Shown: positions 12,194-24,853, counted from the stretch's first letter. The stretch is 64,000 nt of DNA from Hirsutella rhossiliensis (GCF_020360975.1 NW_025408682.1:434001-498000); one strand, 5' to 3'. A program made the numbers and translations. Notes: generated by a model from the sequence alone, not told the origin.

Positions 12194-13531
12194 TTGCGCA
12201 CGGCAGATTCAGTGCGCGCGGAGCAGTACGAGGGCGGCGTGATTACGCATCGACATGTCAAGGGACTGCCCGAGGCTGCAAAGTCTACAGAAACGTCGCG
12301 ATGCCAGGGAGGTTCAAGACGGGGGATGCCAAGCGGCCATTCACGTGCTTCTGTGCGACGCGAGGTTCCACCGAATACCATGCAATGCCAAGATTAAAGA
12401 ACACGTTTTGCTGCGCCAATCACTGCTTACCCATGTCTCCGGGTCGCCTGGGGCCGTACGCGAGGTGTTCAAGAGCAATACGGGACACAATGAAGCCTCC
12501 GAAAGATGACATTATCAATGAGAATAAGTACGCATTTTATAACGATGAACTATTATTTCCATGTAAGTCTATATAATGCTTTAGGAGCTGCCGGGCCCTA
12601 AGCTCAAGTATCTTGTGCCAGTTTGCACAAGGCAATCGCCTGCCATTGGGGAAGAGCTAAAGGCCGCCGCGCCAAGTGTGTCGACTTGTAAAACACCAAG
12701 GGACTTGAAAGACTAAATGAAAGGAGGCATATCAGTCAAGTAGGTCGAGGAAACAATCAAAGAATTGGGCATGCGTTGGGCTCAAGAGAAAGGAAGGTCC
12801 CAAGCGCTGGTCCGGTGCATAAACGGAAGGGTTGAGCCGCAGAAACATGGGGCTGCAGTCTATACAAAGAGAACAGGAGACACGATGACCTTGAAAATGT
12901 ATAACAGCCGTCTCGACATAGTGATCTAAAACCTGGGGGTTTCGAATACGGCTTTATGTCTGCCTAAGGGGGGAAGGGGGGCTTATATACTATTTTCTAC
13001 TTCCACTTGGCCAGATTTTAATAAGATACGCGTTCCTAAGCATGACAGCAGAAACACGGAGATTTTGTATACTTGAAGATGATTTCCCTAGAACATTTAA
13101 GGGTAAGGGTCACCGCCGGGGCTGTAGTTGAACCCGCGGCCGGAATCGTTATAGAAGTAGTGAAAAACAAAGAGGACATAGGAGATGCATGCTAAAAAGC
13201 GGAAATGAGGGACCAATACCGATGAATGCACAACAACGAAAGATGAGGTCGGCACCAGCCCTCTGCTGTGGCTATAAATCCGACTCTTGGTCCTCGAAGT
13301 GCGGAGCCCAGTTCTTTGACCAGCGGAATGGCCAGGCATTCTGCAGGCTGACCTCCACCATCCGAGAACCTCTACCTTTCAAGACGATCCGCAGTCTCAC
13401 CTTGTATTCGTACCTAGAACCACAATGATTCGATCCAAGTAACAACGGTCGGCAACAAATACATCACGACGGCAATTGCAGCACACAGGCCGCCAGTCCT
13501 CCTTGTCATGATGCCGAGAGACCAATGGTCA
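12194..13531. other. Intergenic, no gene recognised
   Basis: Between the MYND gene and the TAP-type hydrolase. Short overlapping ORFs in several frames without recognisable domains; the part near 12900-13080 is AT-richer. Confidence 0.5.
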
Positions 13532-15220
13532 TCACGAGCGCCGGCGCGTCACGTCGGAAAGCACCACCTGCGCAGGGAAGATCCTCTCCTGACCCGTCCG
13601 GTCCTCCGGGAGCTGTGCTGCCCCACCCCTCTCCTGCTGGTGGAAATAGGGCCGGTCGGGCTCGCAGGTGGTGTGGTAGTCCGGAAGGGTGCCGTCCTGG
13701 AGATATGCGCGGACATGCCTGGCCAGGCACGAGGATGGCAGGGCCAGGGAACAGTGCCCGTAGCCCTTGATTTCGACGAGGCTTGAGCCCCTGAACACCT
13801 CGCGGGCGACTTTAGCCGACACCAGCGGGCAGACGGGGTCGTAGGTGGTGGAGACAACCAGCAACGGATGCGACGTCTGGACCAGCCGGCGCGGCACAAA
13901 ATTATGTGTCTTGGGAATTGGCCACTGCTGCTTGGCATAATACTCGCGGTTCATCTGAAAGAAAAAGGGCGATGACTTATACCAAGGCATCAGAAAGTCA
14001 ATGAGAGCCTGCCTTCCCTGTGGCCAGTAGGCAGGTCCCGATAACCCGTCATTGAGGTCGATAATGTCGTTGGCCTCATCGATGGTGTCTGATGCTTCAT
14101 CGCTGCCGTACCGGAGGTATGCCTCGGTCACATTGCCGTCCATAACCTGCGCCAGATTGTGGGCCAGCGTGTGCCAGGTGCTCGGATTAAAGAGGTGACT
14201 GTATATGGCGCCGTTAAGCATTGTTGCGTGATTTAAGATACCTTGTGTCGTGGCGTTGATGTAGACGGGGATAGGATGCGTCTTGAGGCGGTGTAGGAAG
14301 CTCAACACTAGCTGTCGCAGCTCCCCCTTATTCCGGGCCCGGGAGGCCAACTCGCACCTATCGCCAGCCTGAACACACTGCTCAAAGAAGCCATCAAAGA
14401 CATTCATAGTATCTATGAAGTCGCCCCGCAAGATACGCGATTCATACCAGTCAAAGTAGTCGGTAACGCCGTCGATGATAACGCGGCTGACACGTTCTGG
14501 GAAGAGGGCGGCGTATGTTTGGCCTAGTAGGGTGCCGTAGCTGAAGCCCCAGAACACCATCCGCTGCTGGCCCACGGCATTAAGGATGCTGTTCATATCG
14601 GCAGCCGTCTGGGGCGTATTGATGTATTTACCATGCTCTCCCATGTTGTCGACGCAGCCCTGAACGTAGTTGTGCGTCCAGGCATACCGCTCCTTGCTTT
14701 GGGTAAAGGCGTCTGGGTCATTGATCCTGAACTTGCTCTTGCGTGTCTCCTTGTTGGGATAGCATCGGGCTGCAGGCCGTGACCTATTGACGCCTCGTGG
14801 GTCGAAGGACAACAGGTGAAACCCGTCGCCAACAACGTCGTGAAGATAAGCTCCATTTGTGTAGATGAATGCTAGCCCGCTCTCGCCGGGGCCGCCCGGG
14901 TTGAGGACAAGATTCTCCGTGGCATTGTGGCCGCGCATCCGGATGAGCGGCAGGTTGAACGTCTTGTCGCCAGAATTATGAGCGTCGAATTGATCCATGG
15001 GCACGTTGATGTCGCTGCATTCCACCTCGCGATCTTTGACCTGTCCACACAGCCGCCAGCCGATCTTCTCCCCCGGATATGTCCGAATATTGTGCCCAAG
15101 CACATAGTCCGAGGCCCAGAGGAGAGCCACGACGGCCGTGGCCAGCTTGCCTACGCGCCTCTGGTTTCGGGGGCCACGAGGAGCGCCCGGCATCACGAGT
15201 GCGCCGGATAAGGTCACCAT
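13532..15220 (-). CDS. TAP-family alpha/beta-hydrolase (serine peptidase-like)
   Basis: A single exon of 562 aa. The first ATG in frame is at 15220, after an upstream in-frame stop. Residues about 24-41 form a hydrophobic signal or anchor segment behind a basic start. The fold is marked by NPGGPGESG (about 107-115, oxyanion-hole region), SFDPRGVNRSRP (138-149), nucleophile elbow GFSYG with Ser227, and a C-terminal TAP-type region with Asp461 (STTYDPVCP) and His489 (GYGHC), so the catalytic triad looks complete. Relatives include bacterial tripeptidyl aminopeptidase and fungal secreted prolyl aminopeptidase-like enzymes; the true substrate is unknown. The length fits the family (500-600 aa). 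It probably acts outside the cell or in the secretory route. The C-terminus (about 525-562) is polar and may be disordered. Confidence 0.88.
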   Translation of the reverse strand: MVTLSGALVMPGAPRGPRNQRRVGKLATAVVALLWASDYVLGHNIRTYPGEKIGWRLCGQVKDREVECSDINVPMDQFDAHNSGDKTFNLPLIRMRGHNATENLVLNPGGPGESGLAFIYTNGAYLHDVVGDGFHLLSFDPRGVNRSRPAARCYPNKETRKSKFRINDPDAFTQSKERYAWTHNYVQGCVDNMGEHGKYINTPQTAADMNSILNAVGQQRMVFWGFSYGTLLGQTYAALFPERVSRVIIDGVTDYFDWYESRILRGDFIDTMNVFDGFFEQCVQAGDRCELASRARNKGELRQLVLSFLHRLKTHPIPVYINATTQGILNHATMLNGAIYSHLFNPSTWHTLAHNLAQVMDGNVTEAYLRYGSDEASDTIDEANDIIDLNDGLSGPAYWPQGRQALIDFLMPWYKSSPFFFQMNREYYAKQQWPIPKTHNFVPRRLVQTSHPLLVVSTTYDPVCPLVSAKVAREVFRGSSLVEIKGYGHCSLALPSSCLARHVRAYLQDGTLPDYHTTCEPDRPYFHQQERGGAAQLPEDRTGQERIFPAQVVLSDVTRRRS

Positions 15221-17982
15221 GATGGCAGCGGTACCCAAGCTATTCACTCACTTCGGTTCTGGGTCGTTGGTGACAAGGGACTCTGGGATCTTGGAAAGCG
15301 AGCGGCGACTTCTTCGAAGCAATGCCAAGTCTTTATAGCCAGATCTCTTATCCACCCCAAGGCCAAGGCAGGCCAGGGGTCAAATGGGCAGCCGCGGAGA
15401 TGTTATCCGCAGGGCTTTTCGCCCATAGAGGGCTAGACGAGAAGATGGCTCTAGCTCGGCACCTACCCCTTGCCCACAATGGTGGTGTCGAGCAGATTGA
15501 TCGGTGGCAGTGATACTAGACCAGAAACATGATTCTGTCTGTAGTGTGTGACAAGGAAAGGCAACCTATCAGTAAGTCCAGTGTGATAGGGAAGTGGCAT
15601 ATGGACACGTCTATCTGCAGACGGAGAATTCGAGTGTACGCAAACCAGATGGCGATAAGCCAGTTGCAGCCATCTCCTACTGAAAATACTCGATACGCAA
15701 CTGTTGGCAATTGGAAGGATGGATCGATTCGTTGGCCGTGGGTGTCGGTGATGGTGGGTATCCAGCGCGACGGCGCGATAGGCTCGGAGAAGTCATGCGC
15801 CCTCTGGAAGCACACACTAGAGGAGAACGAGCCGTTAACCAACGGCAGCCTCAAAGACGCAGTCACAAGCCAAAGCCAGAGGAGGCTGGCCACGAGGCCC
15901 GAAAATCGAACTCTCCGTGCTCTCAAGGAAGGTGTAGTGGTCTTGAAGAGGCGACTTTAGTGATGCATGTCTTGGTCTATCGGGACGAGCGAGGGGCTCT
16001 ATATAGTACAGATACCCCCGGTTACTGCCCAAGGAGGGCATTAAGATGTCCCTGTACACGAGTCATGTCCTCCGCACGCCCGTCCGCTAGGAGTGTCATC
16101 TTGGCCCCCAAGATCCCTTTCCGGCATGCGGCCCTGGGGCCCTTCGGGGCGCGGGTCTCTTAACACGAACCTAATGGGCGCCGGAGCTCGACTTATCACC
16201 AGCCAGGGAGGCTTAAACAAGGCCGGAATAAGACTCACCCCCTCAGCCCAATCATGCGCGGCCAGGTACACAGGGGGGGTCCCACGTAGCCAAGGCCTGC
16301 GTCTTCTGGCCATTGATAAGGTAGCCGCGTCGGCCGCGCTTCGCAGCCTCGCGCTCAACACGAGAACACGAGAATAGAAGGTGTGAAGGCCTTGTCTCGT
16401 GCCACGGCCGGCGATAGTTCCTTTAGATCTGGTTCGGTGACAGACTTGTTGTCGTCATAGGCAACAGCGAAAAGTGTAAGCGAGGGCATCGACAATCGCG
16501 ACGGCGCCATCTATCTGCTAGGGCCAACTGGGGCGGCGAACAGCCTCACGCAGGTTGTTGCACAGGAGGGGAAGAGAGGGAGGAAGAAAAGGGGGAAAGG
16601 GGGGGAGGGGGGGAGGGGATGGTGAATGTCTCATTCCACGGACTTCTCACTTCAGAGTTCAGACGTTCTGTCAGTGCCCCGCATTGCCACGCAATCGTCT
16701 GCCCATGAAAGCCAAAGGAGACGCCGCTTATCTACGGGTTACACGACACGCGCGACATCCGTCCACGCCCCTTCCTTCCTCCCCTCCACTCCCTCCCCCC
16801 CAACCGCCCTTTATCAATTGACGTGACAGAACGAGCAGGGAACAAGAAGCTAGGGGGGGCTTTCTGGGGCAAGCCCATTCAAAAGACGTACTGTACTCTG
16901 TTCGTTGTCAAATCCCATCCATACCTTCCTCAGCCTTGATGCTGTGGATCATCCTTTTCAGGGAGGAGGGACAGAGTTGCAGCTAGCATGGTGGCTCGGC
17001 GAGCTTCCGTCTAGGCCTTTCGTTGGTCTCGCCAGGCTCATACGCAAGAGGCATTAGCGGGGGAGGCGGTGCTCAAGTTGTGGACCACGTGCAGTCGCGG
17101 CGTTGGGGTCGGCTGACAGCAGCAGCTCGATTAGAGCTTCGGCGGGGCGTGCAGATGGTGTTGCGGTATGGGCAGAACGTGACCCTGCAACTGCCCAAGA
17201 CGTCGTGGTTCGTTCCAGATCGCCTTTACGGTGCCTGCCTTATCCGGATCAAACCAGCTACGGATCTAAGACAAATCGGTGATCCAAGCGTTGCCCTCTT
17301 TGTCCACGAGGAAGTTGTCGAGCTGTTTAGGACAACTCGTGCACTGCTTCGCCAATCTATGCTGCCGATTTCTTCCTCAGCTCTTGTTCCAGCCTTCCAG
17401 GTAGAGCATTAGAGCTTTAAGTGGCGTTGAGACTGCCAACACATGTGTAAGCGCTGCATTACTTGGACAGGGTCAAGAGATTAGACAAAGGATGAACGCG
17501 TTAAAGCCCAGATGGCCAAAGATATGGGTGACAGTTCACTGGCAAGCCGAGAAGAGAAGTGGGAAAAGACGTCTGCAAGGGCAGGAAACGGGATCGTAGG
17601 AAGCAGCAAGGCTGACACCGAACCCTCGACTCAGGAGGACAGTGTGTCATAAGTTTATACACAATATATAGCAATTTCATTTTCTTCTCTGCCTTTGCGT
17701 TTGGCCAGGTTGGCATGTAACAGAAGGCGCCATGGTGCCTAGATTAAGTGCGTCGAGTGGCCGCCCGTCCAGCATAGCCACTTGCGACTCTCTTTGCAAA
17801 GTACGAGTGATACACGCCCCCTCAATTCACCACGCAGAGACTGCAGGCATAGCGCGCCGCCGCGTCATTCGGCCGCTCTCACCGCCTTGGCGAGAGCACA
17901 AGGTATATCAGCCGGTCAATGTCGCCTATTTCTTCACAGGGAACCAGGCCCGAAAGCGTCATCGACGGCAGGAGGCCCCAAG
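15221..17982. other. Intergenic with purine tract; no firm gene
   Basis: About 2.8 kb between divergently oriented hydrolase and beta-lactamase-like genes. A minus-strand open frame at 15516-15926 encodes a hydrophobic, signal-like stretch but has no in-frame ATG. A plus-strand frame at 17023-17412 has no early ATG and no domain. A G-rich tract lies at 16560-16622. I support no gene here. Confidence 0.5.
16560..16622 (+). repeat. G-rich purine tract with quadruplex potential
   Basis: A near-pure A/G run with four or more G-runs of 4 to 8 residues separated by single A or AAA spacers. About 150 bp downstream (16768-16806) lies a complementary-type C/T tract (CCTCCCCTCC and a run of C). Such tracts can form G-quadruplex, triplex or long hairpin structures; this is inferred from composition only. 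Confidence 0.7.
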
Positions 17983-19966
17983 ATGTACGCTCATCAGTAT
18001 CCCTTGGCCATGTTGGCCGTCGCATCGCCGACCTCGGCCTTGCCTGTCTTCGATCAGAAGCTCCTGGGGCCGGCCTACCCGGCCCCCTCCTACGTCGCCG
18101 CCGACGCTTCGATCCGGGCCACGGCTGCCGATGTTTCGGCTGCCCTGGGTCGCGCTTTGGAAGGCGGGCAGACCGTATTCGGGAACCTAACTGGCAAATC
18201 GACGTCGTTGTCGATGACTGCCCTGTCGGCCCTCGACGACTCGCCCTTTGTTGACTTCCACTACACTGCGCGTGTCAACCTGTCTTCCGAAAGCACCACG
18301 AGGGTAACGGCAGAGACCATGTATAGAGTTGGAAGCATCTCCAAGCTCTTCACCGTATATGCGCTCCTCCTCCACGGCGGAGCCAAACATTGGGACCGCC
18401 CAGTCACCGACTTCATCCCGGAGCTGCGGGACGCGGCTTCGAAGGCGGACACAGAACTTCCATTTGAGCATGTGCAGTGGCACGACGTCACGGTTGGCGC
18501 CCTGGCGTCGCAGCTGTCTGGCATAGGACAAGACTGTAAGGCTTACGCGTGGCTGTTGGATGCCGACCATCTATTCGTATGTGCAGAGCGCTTGTCAATT
18601 ATGATGATTCTCGCCTAGATAACACCGATCTGGCTACCGAGAGCTTCCCCTGGACCGAGCGCGGATTCCCGCCTCTGCCTCAGAGCGATATTCCGACCTG
18701 CGGCGCGAACAGCAGTTACCGTCCATGCAGTCGCAAGGGTCTGCTTGCACCTACTTGGCCGGCCTAGGTCCGGGTAGAAGTCTGGAGCTGACTTGGCCGC
18801 AGAGTACTTGGAGGGCTTTATAAAGCGACATCCCGTCCTCCTGCCGTATACAGGCCCGACGTACTCCAACTCGGCCTTTACGATCCTGGGCTACGTCCTG
18901 GAAGCCATCGCCGCCTCGTCCTATACTTCAGTTCTATCCCAAGACGTCTTCCAGCCTCTGGGCTTGGAGAGGACGAGCACAGACCGTCCTTGCGTCTCCG
19001 GCATCGGCGTCATCCCACGGGGCGACTCGGGATGGAACTGGACTCTGGGGGACGACAATCCGTACGTGCAATGCATAGGTCCGCAGCCGCTAGGTGGCAT
19101 CGAGACTGACCGTTCGACGTGCGCCTCGTAGAAACGGCGGCCTATATTCCTCCTCGCGTGATCTGGTCACATTTGGCCGCGCACTGCTGACGAGCCAGCA
19201 ACTATCCCCTCAGGAAACGCGCCGGTGGATGAAGCCCCAGGCACATACCGCGTCCCTCTCGTTCTCGGTCGGCGCCCCATGGGAGATAATACGTACAAGG
19301 AGCCAAGTCAGCAGCGGGTACGTCGTCGACCTGTACACCAAAACCGGCAGTCTCAATCAGTATCATTCTGTCTTGGTCCTCGTGCCCGATTTCCAGGTAG
19401 CATTCGCCGTGCTAGCTGCCGGTCCCGAGAGTGGACAGGCGCTCCATATAGCGACTGAGACGACGCTCCAGGCATTTTTACCCGTCATGGACAGACTCGG
19501 CCAGGGCCAGGCATGCCATAATTTCTGCGGAAGGTACTCCGACGGGTCGGGCTCCTTTTTGGTGCTATCCACAGACGACAACGGCCCGGGGCTGCTCGTC
19601 GAGCAGTGGGCGAGCAATGGATCCGACATGTTGCGGACGCTGCAGGCGTACTCGGACACGAGGAAAAGTGGAATCATCACATCTGTAAGGCTTTACCCGA
19701 CGATGGAGGCAGTTTCACTCGGCAACAGTACAGGATCCCGCTCAGCCGCCTTCCGCGCCGCCTTTAAGACGCTTCCGGCTGGCTATAACGCGTCCATCCG
19801 GCGCATATTTGATCCCAACGCGGAACAGTGGATTGCGGTAGACTCCCCAGAGTACGGGCGAATCGGCTTAGATGACTTTGTTTTCCACCTTGATAGCCAG
19901 CGCAATGTAGTTGCTGTTAAGCCTCAAGCGGTAAGGCAAACGCTATACAAGGTCGGCAGCTGCTAA
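17983..19966 (+). CDS. Secreted serine beta-lactamase-like (class C/PBP4*) protein
   Basis: Four exons, 17983-18535, 18619-18738, 18803-19061 and 19132-19966, give 588 aa; all junctions keep phase. Donors are GTAAGG, GTCTGC (weak) and GTACGT; branch sites CTGAC precede the last two acceptors. Residues 1-20 look like a signal peptide. All three signature elements are present: SISK (S118, K121), YSN (245-247) and KTG (381-383). Fungal relatives form a large secreted or vacuolar family (beta-lactamase-related, Pfam Beta-lactamase) that may act as esterases, transacylases or peptidases; true antibiotic hydrolysis is not implied. A C-terminal domain of about 160 residues (430-588) follows the catalytic part. 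A more upstream in-frame start at 17782 exists but would bury the signal peptide. Confidence 0.87.
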
Positions 19967-21379
19967 GGTGCTTATTATGAGAAATGTAATGCCATAGAGC
20001 AAATACACGGCTACGGGTAGCTAGATTAGTTAGCTAATGTCTTTACGGACAAGTGGGTCACTTGCTTAGATGATTAAGAGACCGCTCTGATGAATGCTTT
20101 GGTATTTTACTTTATGACCGTCAAGCTAAGAGTGGCTCTATTAGCAAGACATATTTGAGGGAAAAGAACATTTAAATTCATGGAAGATGAGAGTAAAATG
20201 ATCCTAATCAGATAATCTAAGTGCCTCCAGTCCTTTAAGTACATCTATAGCCGGCCTCAGGCTGCAGAGTCATCTCAGGAGTGAGGACTATTGGAGCGGG
20301 ACGATCATGCCTGTCAAATTATTATTGTACGACTATTAAACTAAGGGGAACAAAAAAAGAGTTTGGAAATAGACTCAAGTGTTTATATCTCTATCAATAA
20401 TATAATTTTGAATTTTGCCTTATTAGATTCTAATACTTTGAGTGTTTATAGGGATATTTCGGTTACGCTACGGAAAGGGAGGGGCTATAGAGAGGCGGTT
20501 ATGGTGTATTAGGAGATGGTTTTGCAAAATGAATGGTTAAAAAAGCAAAAGTACGGCCAAGCAAAGAGTGAACAGGGACTAATGGTTTAACTGTTGATTC
20601 ATCCCTAAGGGGCCTGTTTTGAAGTTTGAGAATAAATGCCATTTTTGATATAATAGCATCCTCTATTTCCCGACGGCTTACCGCCGAGATGTCTGGGAGG
20701 TCTGCCTCCCCGGGCGCGTAACAATAGTCTAATTAACTCACAGCTCCATTTAAGATTTTTGTGTTTCCGACGGTTAGGCTTAGAAGGCACAGCCTTTTTG
20801 GCTGCTTCAGATTTCTGCGACGATTTTCTAGTAGGAATGTATTAGCAACTCATCCTCCTTAGATTTTTTCTGAACCCAAAGAAAAGAGGCCGTCATATTG
20901 AGCGGTATTGTCCCCGTGCTACCTCCTAAGAGCTAATTAGCCTCTTCCTAGCTTGGATGGCCAACTTCCGTAAACACAAGAAATCCAATAAAAATATTAC
21001 ACCCCCCTCTAGTAGACAATGCCAAAACTCAATTCTGGCTGAGTTGGATTTGGCAAGTTGCAGTAATATTGCCTCCTACTACGGCCATCCGAGTTTGACA
21101 TCGCGCGTCTTGTGCTTGATCTCGCATTCTTGCTTGTAACCTTCCTCATTCTCGTACCCAACCTCACTCATTCATGTCCAGCGCTGCTCTTCCGAGCGCG
21201 GGAGAATTGCGCCGATGCAGGCATTGACGGGTGACGAGCGCTTCTGGAGCATTCCAGCCTGCACTTCTCACCCCCATATCGACTCGAAATGACAGGGATC
21301 AAGGCATTTCCGAACATTATATATCATGAAGTATCGATAAATCTTCATTCGTGTATCGTTAAATTATCTTCCCCGATCA

Positions 21380-21690
21380 ACCTCTCTATCTTCTTCTTCA
21401 GGGGCGATAAGTAGGTCTTTAATTACCTCAACCGCCTTAATGAGGCATTTAGCTTCGCCGGCATCGAATGCGACTCTTTCCTTCTCCCAAGATTCAAGGC
21501 CGTTAGCAAGCGAGCCCCGGGATTTGATCAAGTACGTAATTTCGCCAAACGAGGGCTATCAAGATCCAACAATACAGTGAGTCTGCCCTGAATTGCCCGG
21601 GCTCGAGTGTCCAGGTAATTGACGAAGCTTTGCGTCTGGTCCGTGAGGTGGATGCGTTATTGAGACGGCTTGGTGAGTTGGTGCAAGGCG
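21380..21690 (-). pseudogene. Possible decayed gene fragment, family unknown
   Basis: Two adjacent minus-strand frames read as plausible protein. One holds FVNYLDTRARAIQGRL followed by LLDLDSPRLAKLR. The next, after a frame change near 21540, holds SLANGLESWEKERVAF followed by KAVEVIKDLL and an acidic end before a TAA near 21380. The composition is helical and hydrophilic. No start, no family and no splice site joining the two parts was recognised, so this is a low-confidence relic. Confidence 0.3.
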
Positions 21691-21961
21691 TAGTGGATGA
21701 CAGAAGACGGTGGCTAAAGTACGCCGTCGGGGTGACGATGCAGGTCGTTTGAAACGACAATTTCGACTTGGACATGCATAGCGATGGAGTTGCCGGGCCG
21801 GAGTAGACGGGGCGGATTGAATAGCAGATTAGCACACGCCTTGGCCATATCCCGACGTTGTTTGTAATGTCTCCCTGGCTACCGACTGAGTTCCACAAAT
21901 GAATTGATGTAGTGCCCAGATAGTGGAACAGCCCTCGTTCACAAGGAAAAGACTGAATGAT

Positions 21962-22864
21962 CACCGCCGGAGGCCCATTTCATGACTATGGTCATTTACC
22001 CGAAGGGTTGCACAAGGAAGCGTGGCGACGGTGGTGTTCACACCGCAACGACCGCGAAGTGACACGCAATGGTAAGCATCCAGACTCCAGTTACACAACA
22101 GGCAGTTGTGACGAGAGAGTTTGACAAGCGAGGTGCTCATGAATAGTATGAATGAGCACACACGATGAAAGAAGTGAACATAGAGCAAAGCGACAAGAGA
22201 GCGGGCGGTGGGACGAGAGGAGCAAACCGGAATGGGAATGGAGTGAACACGAGGGGAACGAGTGACAGTCTGGAAGCGATAATAGGAGCATCTACGCGTA
22301 CATGTGGAGCCTAAATAGCGAGGGAGTGAGACGAACGACAGTAAGGGGAGCAAGAGAGCTATCTATGTTTGGTATAAAGGTCTATAAGAGAATCGAGTCG
22401 GGCTAGTGGCCGGGCCGAAGACGACAGGCAGGAGTAAAAGCAGTTGATAGACTTAAGTAAACGGGAGATATGCGGAGAATTATACATTTGTAGCTCTGCT
22501 ATACCTACACTTAGACGGACACGACAGGGGGAGCCACCGAGAGGTATAAAGACCTAAGGGTCGCCTACCACTATGGAACCGAGCAGGTTTTTTCTTTCTT
22601 GTTTCTTTGCAACGTTGCAGTCTGAGGCCCACTCGTACGAGCGTACTCGGAGAAAGGACCGCGCCAAGGTCAAGGACAAGGATAAACGCCGGGGGTTTTT
22701 CGCACTTTCCTGGTTGAGCCGCCATGATGGCTTCATGTTGTAATACAAGTCCAGTTTTTGTGTCAAGTCACGGCTACTGATTGAGCATCAGAGTGACGTA
22801 GTCGCCAACGCGTTTGCCAGCTCCATTTACAAGAGTAAGACTCTAATGTCCACCGCCGGAGGCC
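21962..22864 (+). repeat. Possible diverged ~890-bp tandem duplication
   Basis: The 14-mer CACCGCCGGAGGCC occurs at 21962 and at 22851. Each copy is followed by several hundred nt of similar G/A-rich sequence containing repeated GAG, ACGA and AGTGA words (22060-22470 and 22920-23250). Overall identity could not be measured by eye, so relatedness of the two units is tentative. Confidence 0.35.
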
Positions 22865-24736
22865 TCCTTCTAGACTATAGAATCCAGGCGTAGCGTTGCA
22901 CCTCGGAGCGTCAGCGAAGGGCTGTGGTCAAGGGACCTGCCCCTGCCCCGGCTACACACAGTAGATGCACGAGTGAAGTGCTACAGACACACGAAGGGAG
23001 TGGGCGCGAAACAGAGTGAGCATGAACGAGAGTGACACAGCACGCGCCATTAAACAGACTGAAGACACACGATAAGCGGACTGGCCGTGAGGGAGCATTA
23101 AGAACGGACGGTGTACGAATAAGAGGAAGTCAAGACGAGAGGATCGAGTCTACTGTGGCAACGAGCGAGGCGAGCATCTATCACGGACCCTTATAGCGAA
23201 CGGGAAGCGACACGGAACGAAGAGGAGGCGAGCGGACCTGTCTGTGCTCTAACACTCTTCAGGATGATGCCGACTGCTGGCGGGCCTGAGTACTCCTGAT
23301 GTCAGGACGCAACGCGCAGCTCGCCTGCGGCGCGGTCGTAATACTTGGCATCGACGGGTGTTCGAACCTCGCCATACCACCCTGGCGTATAGAGCTGCTA
23401 GGGATGCTCGGGTTGAAATGTGGAAGACATGGCTGGCGGACGATGCGGTGACATATCTGACAAACTGAGATGCCCTTGCGGATATTATAATGACCTGGGC
23501 AACACAACTCGTCGGCAACACCGGATGGAGCGTTATTCCAGGAGGCTGCGTTGTGAATAGAGATTGCTGGTCTGACCGCTCCTGGACGTCCGACAACTCT
23601 TATCATGCCACAGGATGCACGGGGCTGCTTGTATTCAACAGAGAAACTTTTGAGAACTTACAATTGCCAACTGCATCTCGTCGAGAAACTTCCGTACTGC
23701 AGAACTCGCTGGAATGTCACCCCATTGCATTGAAAAGTAGTGTAGAACGTCAGCGCTTTGAATGCCTACACAAGAGTGGCATTGTGCATTAGCCCCGGGA
23801 CCCCGGGTAGATTTCTTCAGATATATCCAGCGGGAATCTGGAAACGGTCCGGATCGTCAAAGCCGTTGGTCTAAGCCCCGTTATCGGCTCTGGCGTAAGA
23901 GGTCAGACATCCGCTAGACTCACGACCTTCCAAACAAGCAGACAACGCGCACCAGTCACCCTTGGATAGCTTCAGTACAGCCCAAAATGAAGACCACCAA
24001 ATTTGCGTCCAATACCCCCGTCCTGCTCCACGTTCAAGTTCAGCATCGTCACCTTCCTAGTATTCTAGTAAGGGAACATGCTCCCTATATGGCGCGTCAT
24101 CGTCCCATTAACCATCCGCCATCTGCACGAAGCAACCGAAAGACAGCAGTAAGGATCTAGCGGAAAGATAGATAGTAAAGCTCGCGATTCCAGTACCGAG
24201 AGATGCCATCGACGGACTTAGGTTCCACACCGCACATTAGGGGTTTCAACTTTTTAAGAATAAGCGCCTACTTGTTGACTCGTTGCGACAAGTTCTAGAC
24301 TTGCAAATTAGGGGCTCATATGTACCTGTCAAACATAGCAAATACCACTTGACCACCGGCAAACTAGGGGCACCCCTAATAGAGGTGTTATTGGTATAGT
24401 CTTTATAAGTCTTCGTCCTGCTGACAGTACCCGTGGCTAACCCGGGAAGGTGACGGGTACCGGTAGGATTTTACGGCGCTATTCGAAAAGCCCCAAATAA
24501 CCTATAGGTTCCAGTTTAGCTTCCTAATAGAAACCTAGCTTTAAAAATAAAACAACGTAACGGTAACTACTACTATTAGCTATATAAGCTTTTTATTTAT
24601 TAAGATTTTTTCTTAATAAGATAAAGATAACATAATACCCGGGTTTACCTATAGCACTCTAACGGGTACCAAGAAGTACTACCCTAGACCTATACCTTTT
24701 TTTAGGGCGCCTATTTTAGCCTACGGGGTTAATAAT

Positions 24737-24766
24737 TAAGCAAAGCTGTAAATTTGTGCTACGAAG
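24737..24766 (+). repeat. Helitron left inverted repeat
   Basis: Thirty nt starting TAAGCAAAGCTGTAAATTT. Its reverse complement is found at 30864-30895 with a single 2-nt insertion, about 6.1 kb away. The sequence immediately outside the two copies does not match, so this is a discrete arm. Confidence 0.85.
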
Positions 24767-24853
24767 TGACGAAGTACACGCAGTGCGCAGATTCAGCTGT
24801 GCTTCTTTACTGAGGAAAAAGTGCGTTCCACTGTTTTGCTAGCCCAGCGTTTT

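Larger units (their letters stand above)
19967..24736. other. Gene-poor, repeat-derived DNA
   Basis: Nearly 4.8 kb without an intact gene. 20,100-21,000 and 24,380-24,736 are AT-rich and partly RIP-like. 21,960-23,250 contains two G/A-rich segments each introduced by the shared 14-mer CACCGCCGGAGGCC (21962 and 22851). A minus-strand coding-like relic is at about 21380-21690. Otherwise only short overlapping ORFs. Confidence 0.55.

Noticed and set aside
15516..15926. 136-codon minus-strand frame with hydrophobic, signal-like start
   Set aside because: No in-frame ATG, no recognised family and no convincing splice sites; an upstream in-frame stop follows the only candidate ATG.
17023..17412. 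129-codon plus-strand frame before the beta-lactamase-like gene
   Set aside because: It begins at a TTG, has no ATG in its first third and no domain.
23340..23400. tRNA-like T-arm (GTGTTCGAACC)
   Set aside because: The flanking bases do not form a 5-bp T-stem and no acceptor, D-arm or anticodon arm can be drawn on either strand.
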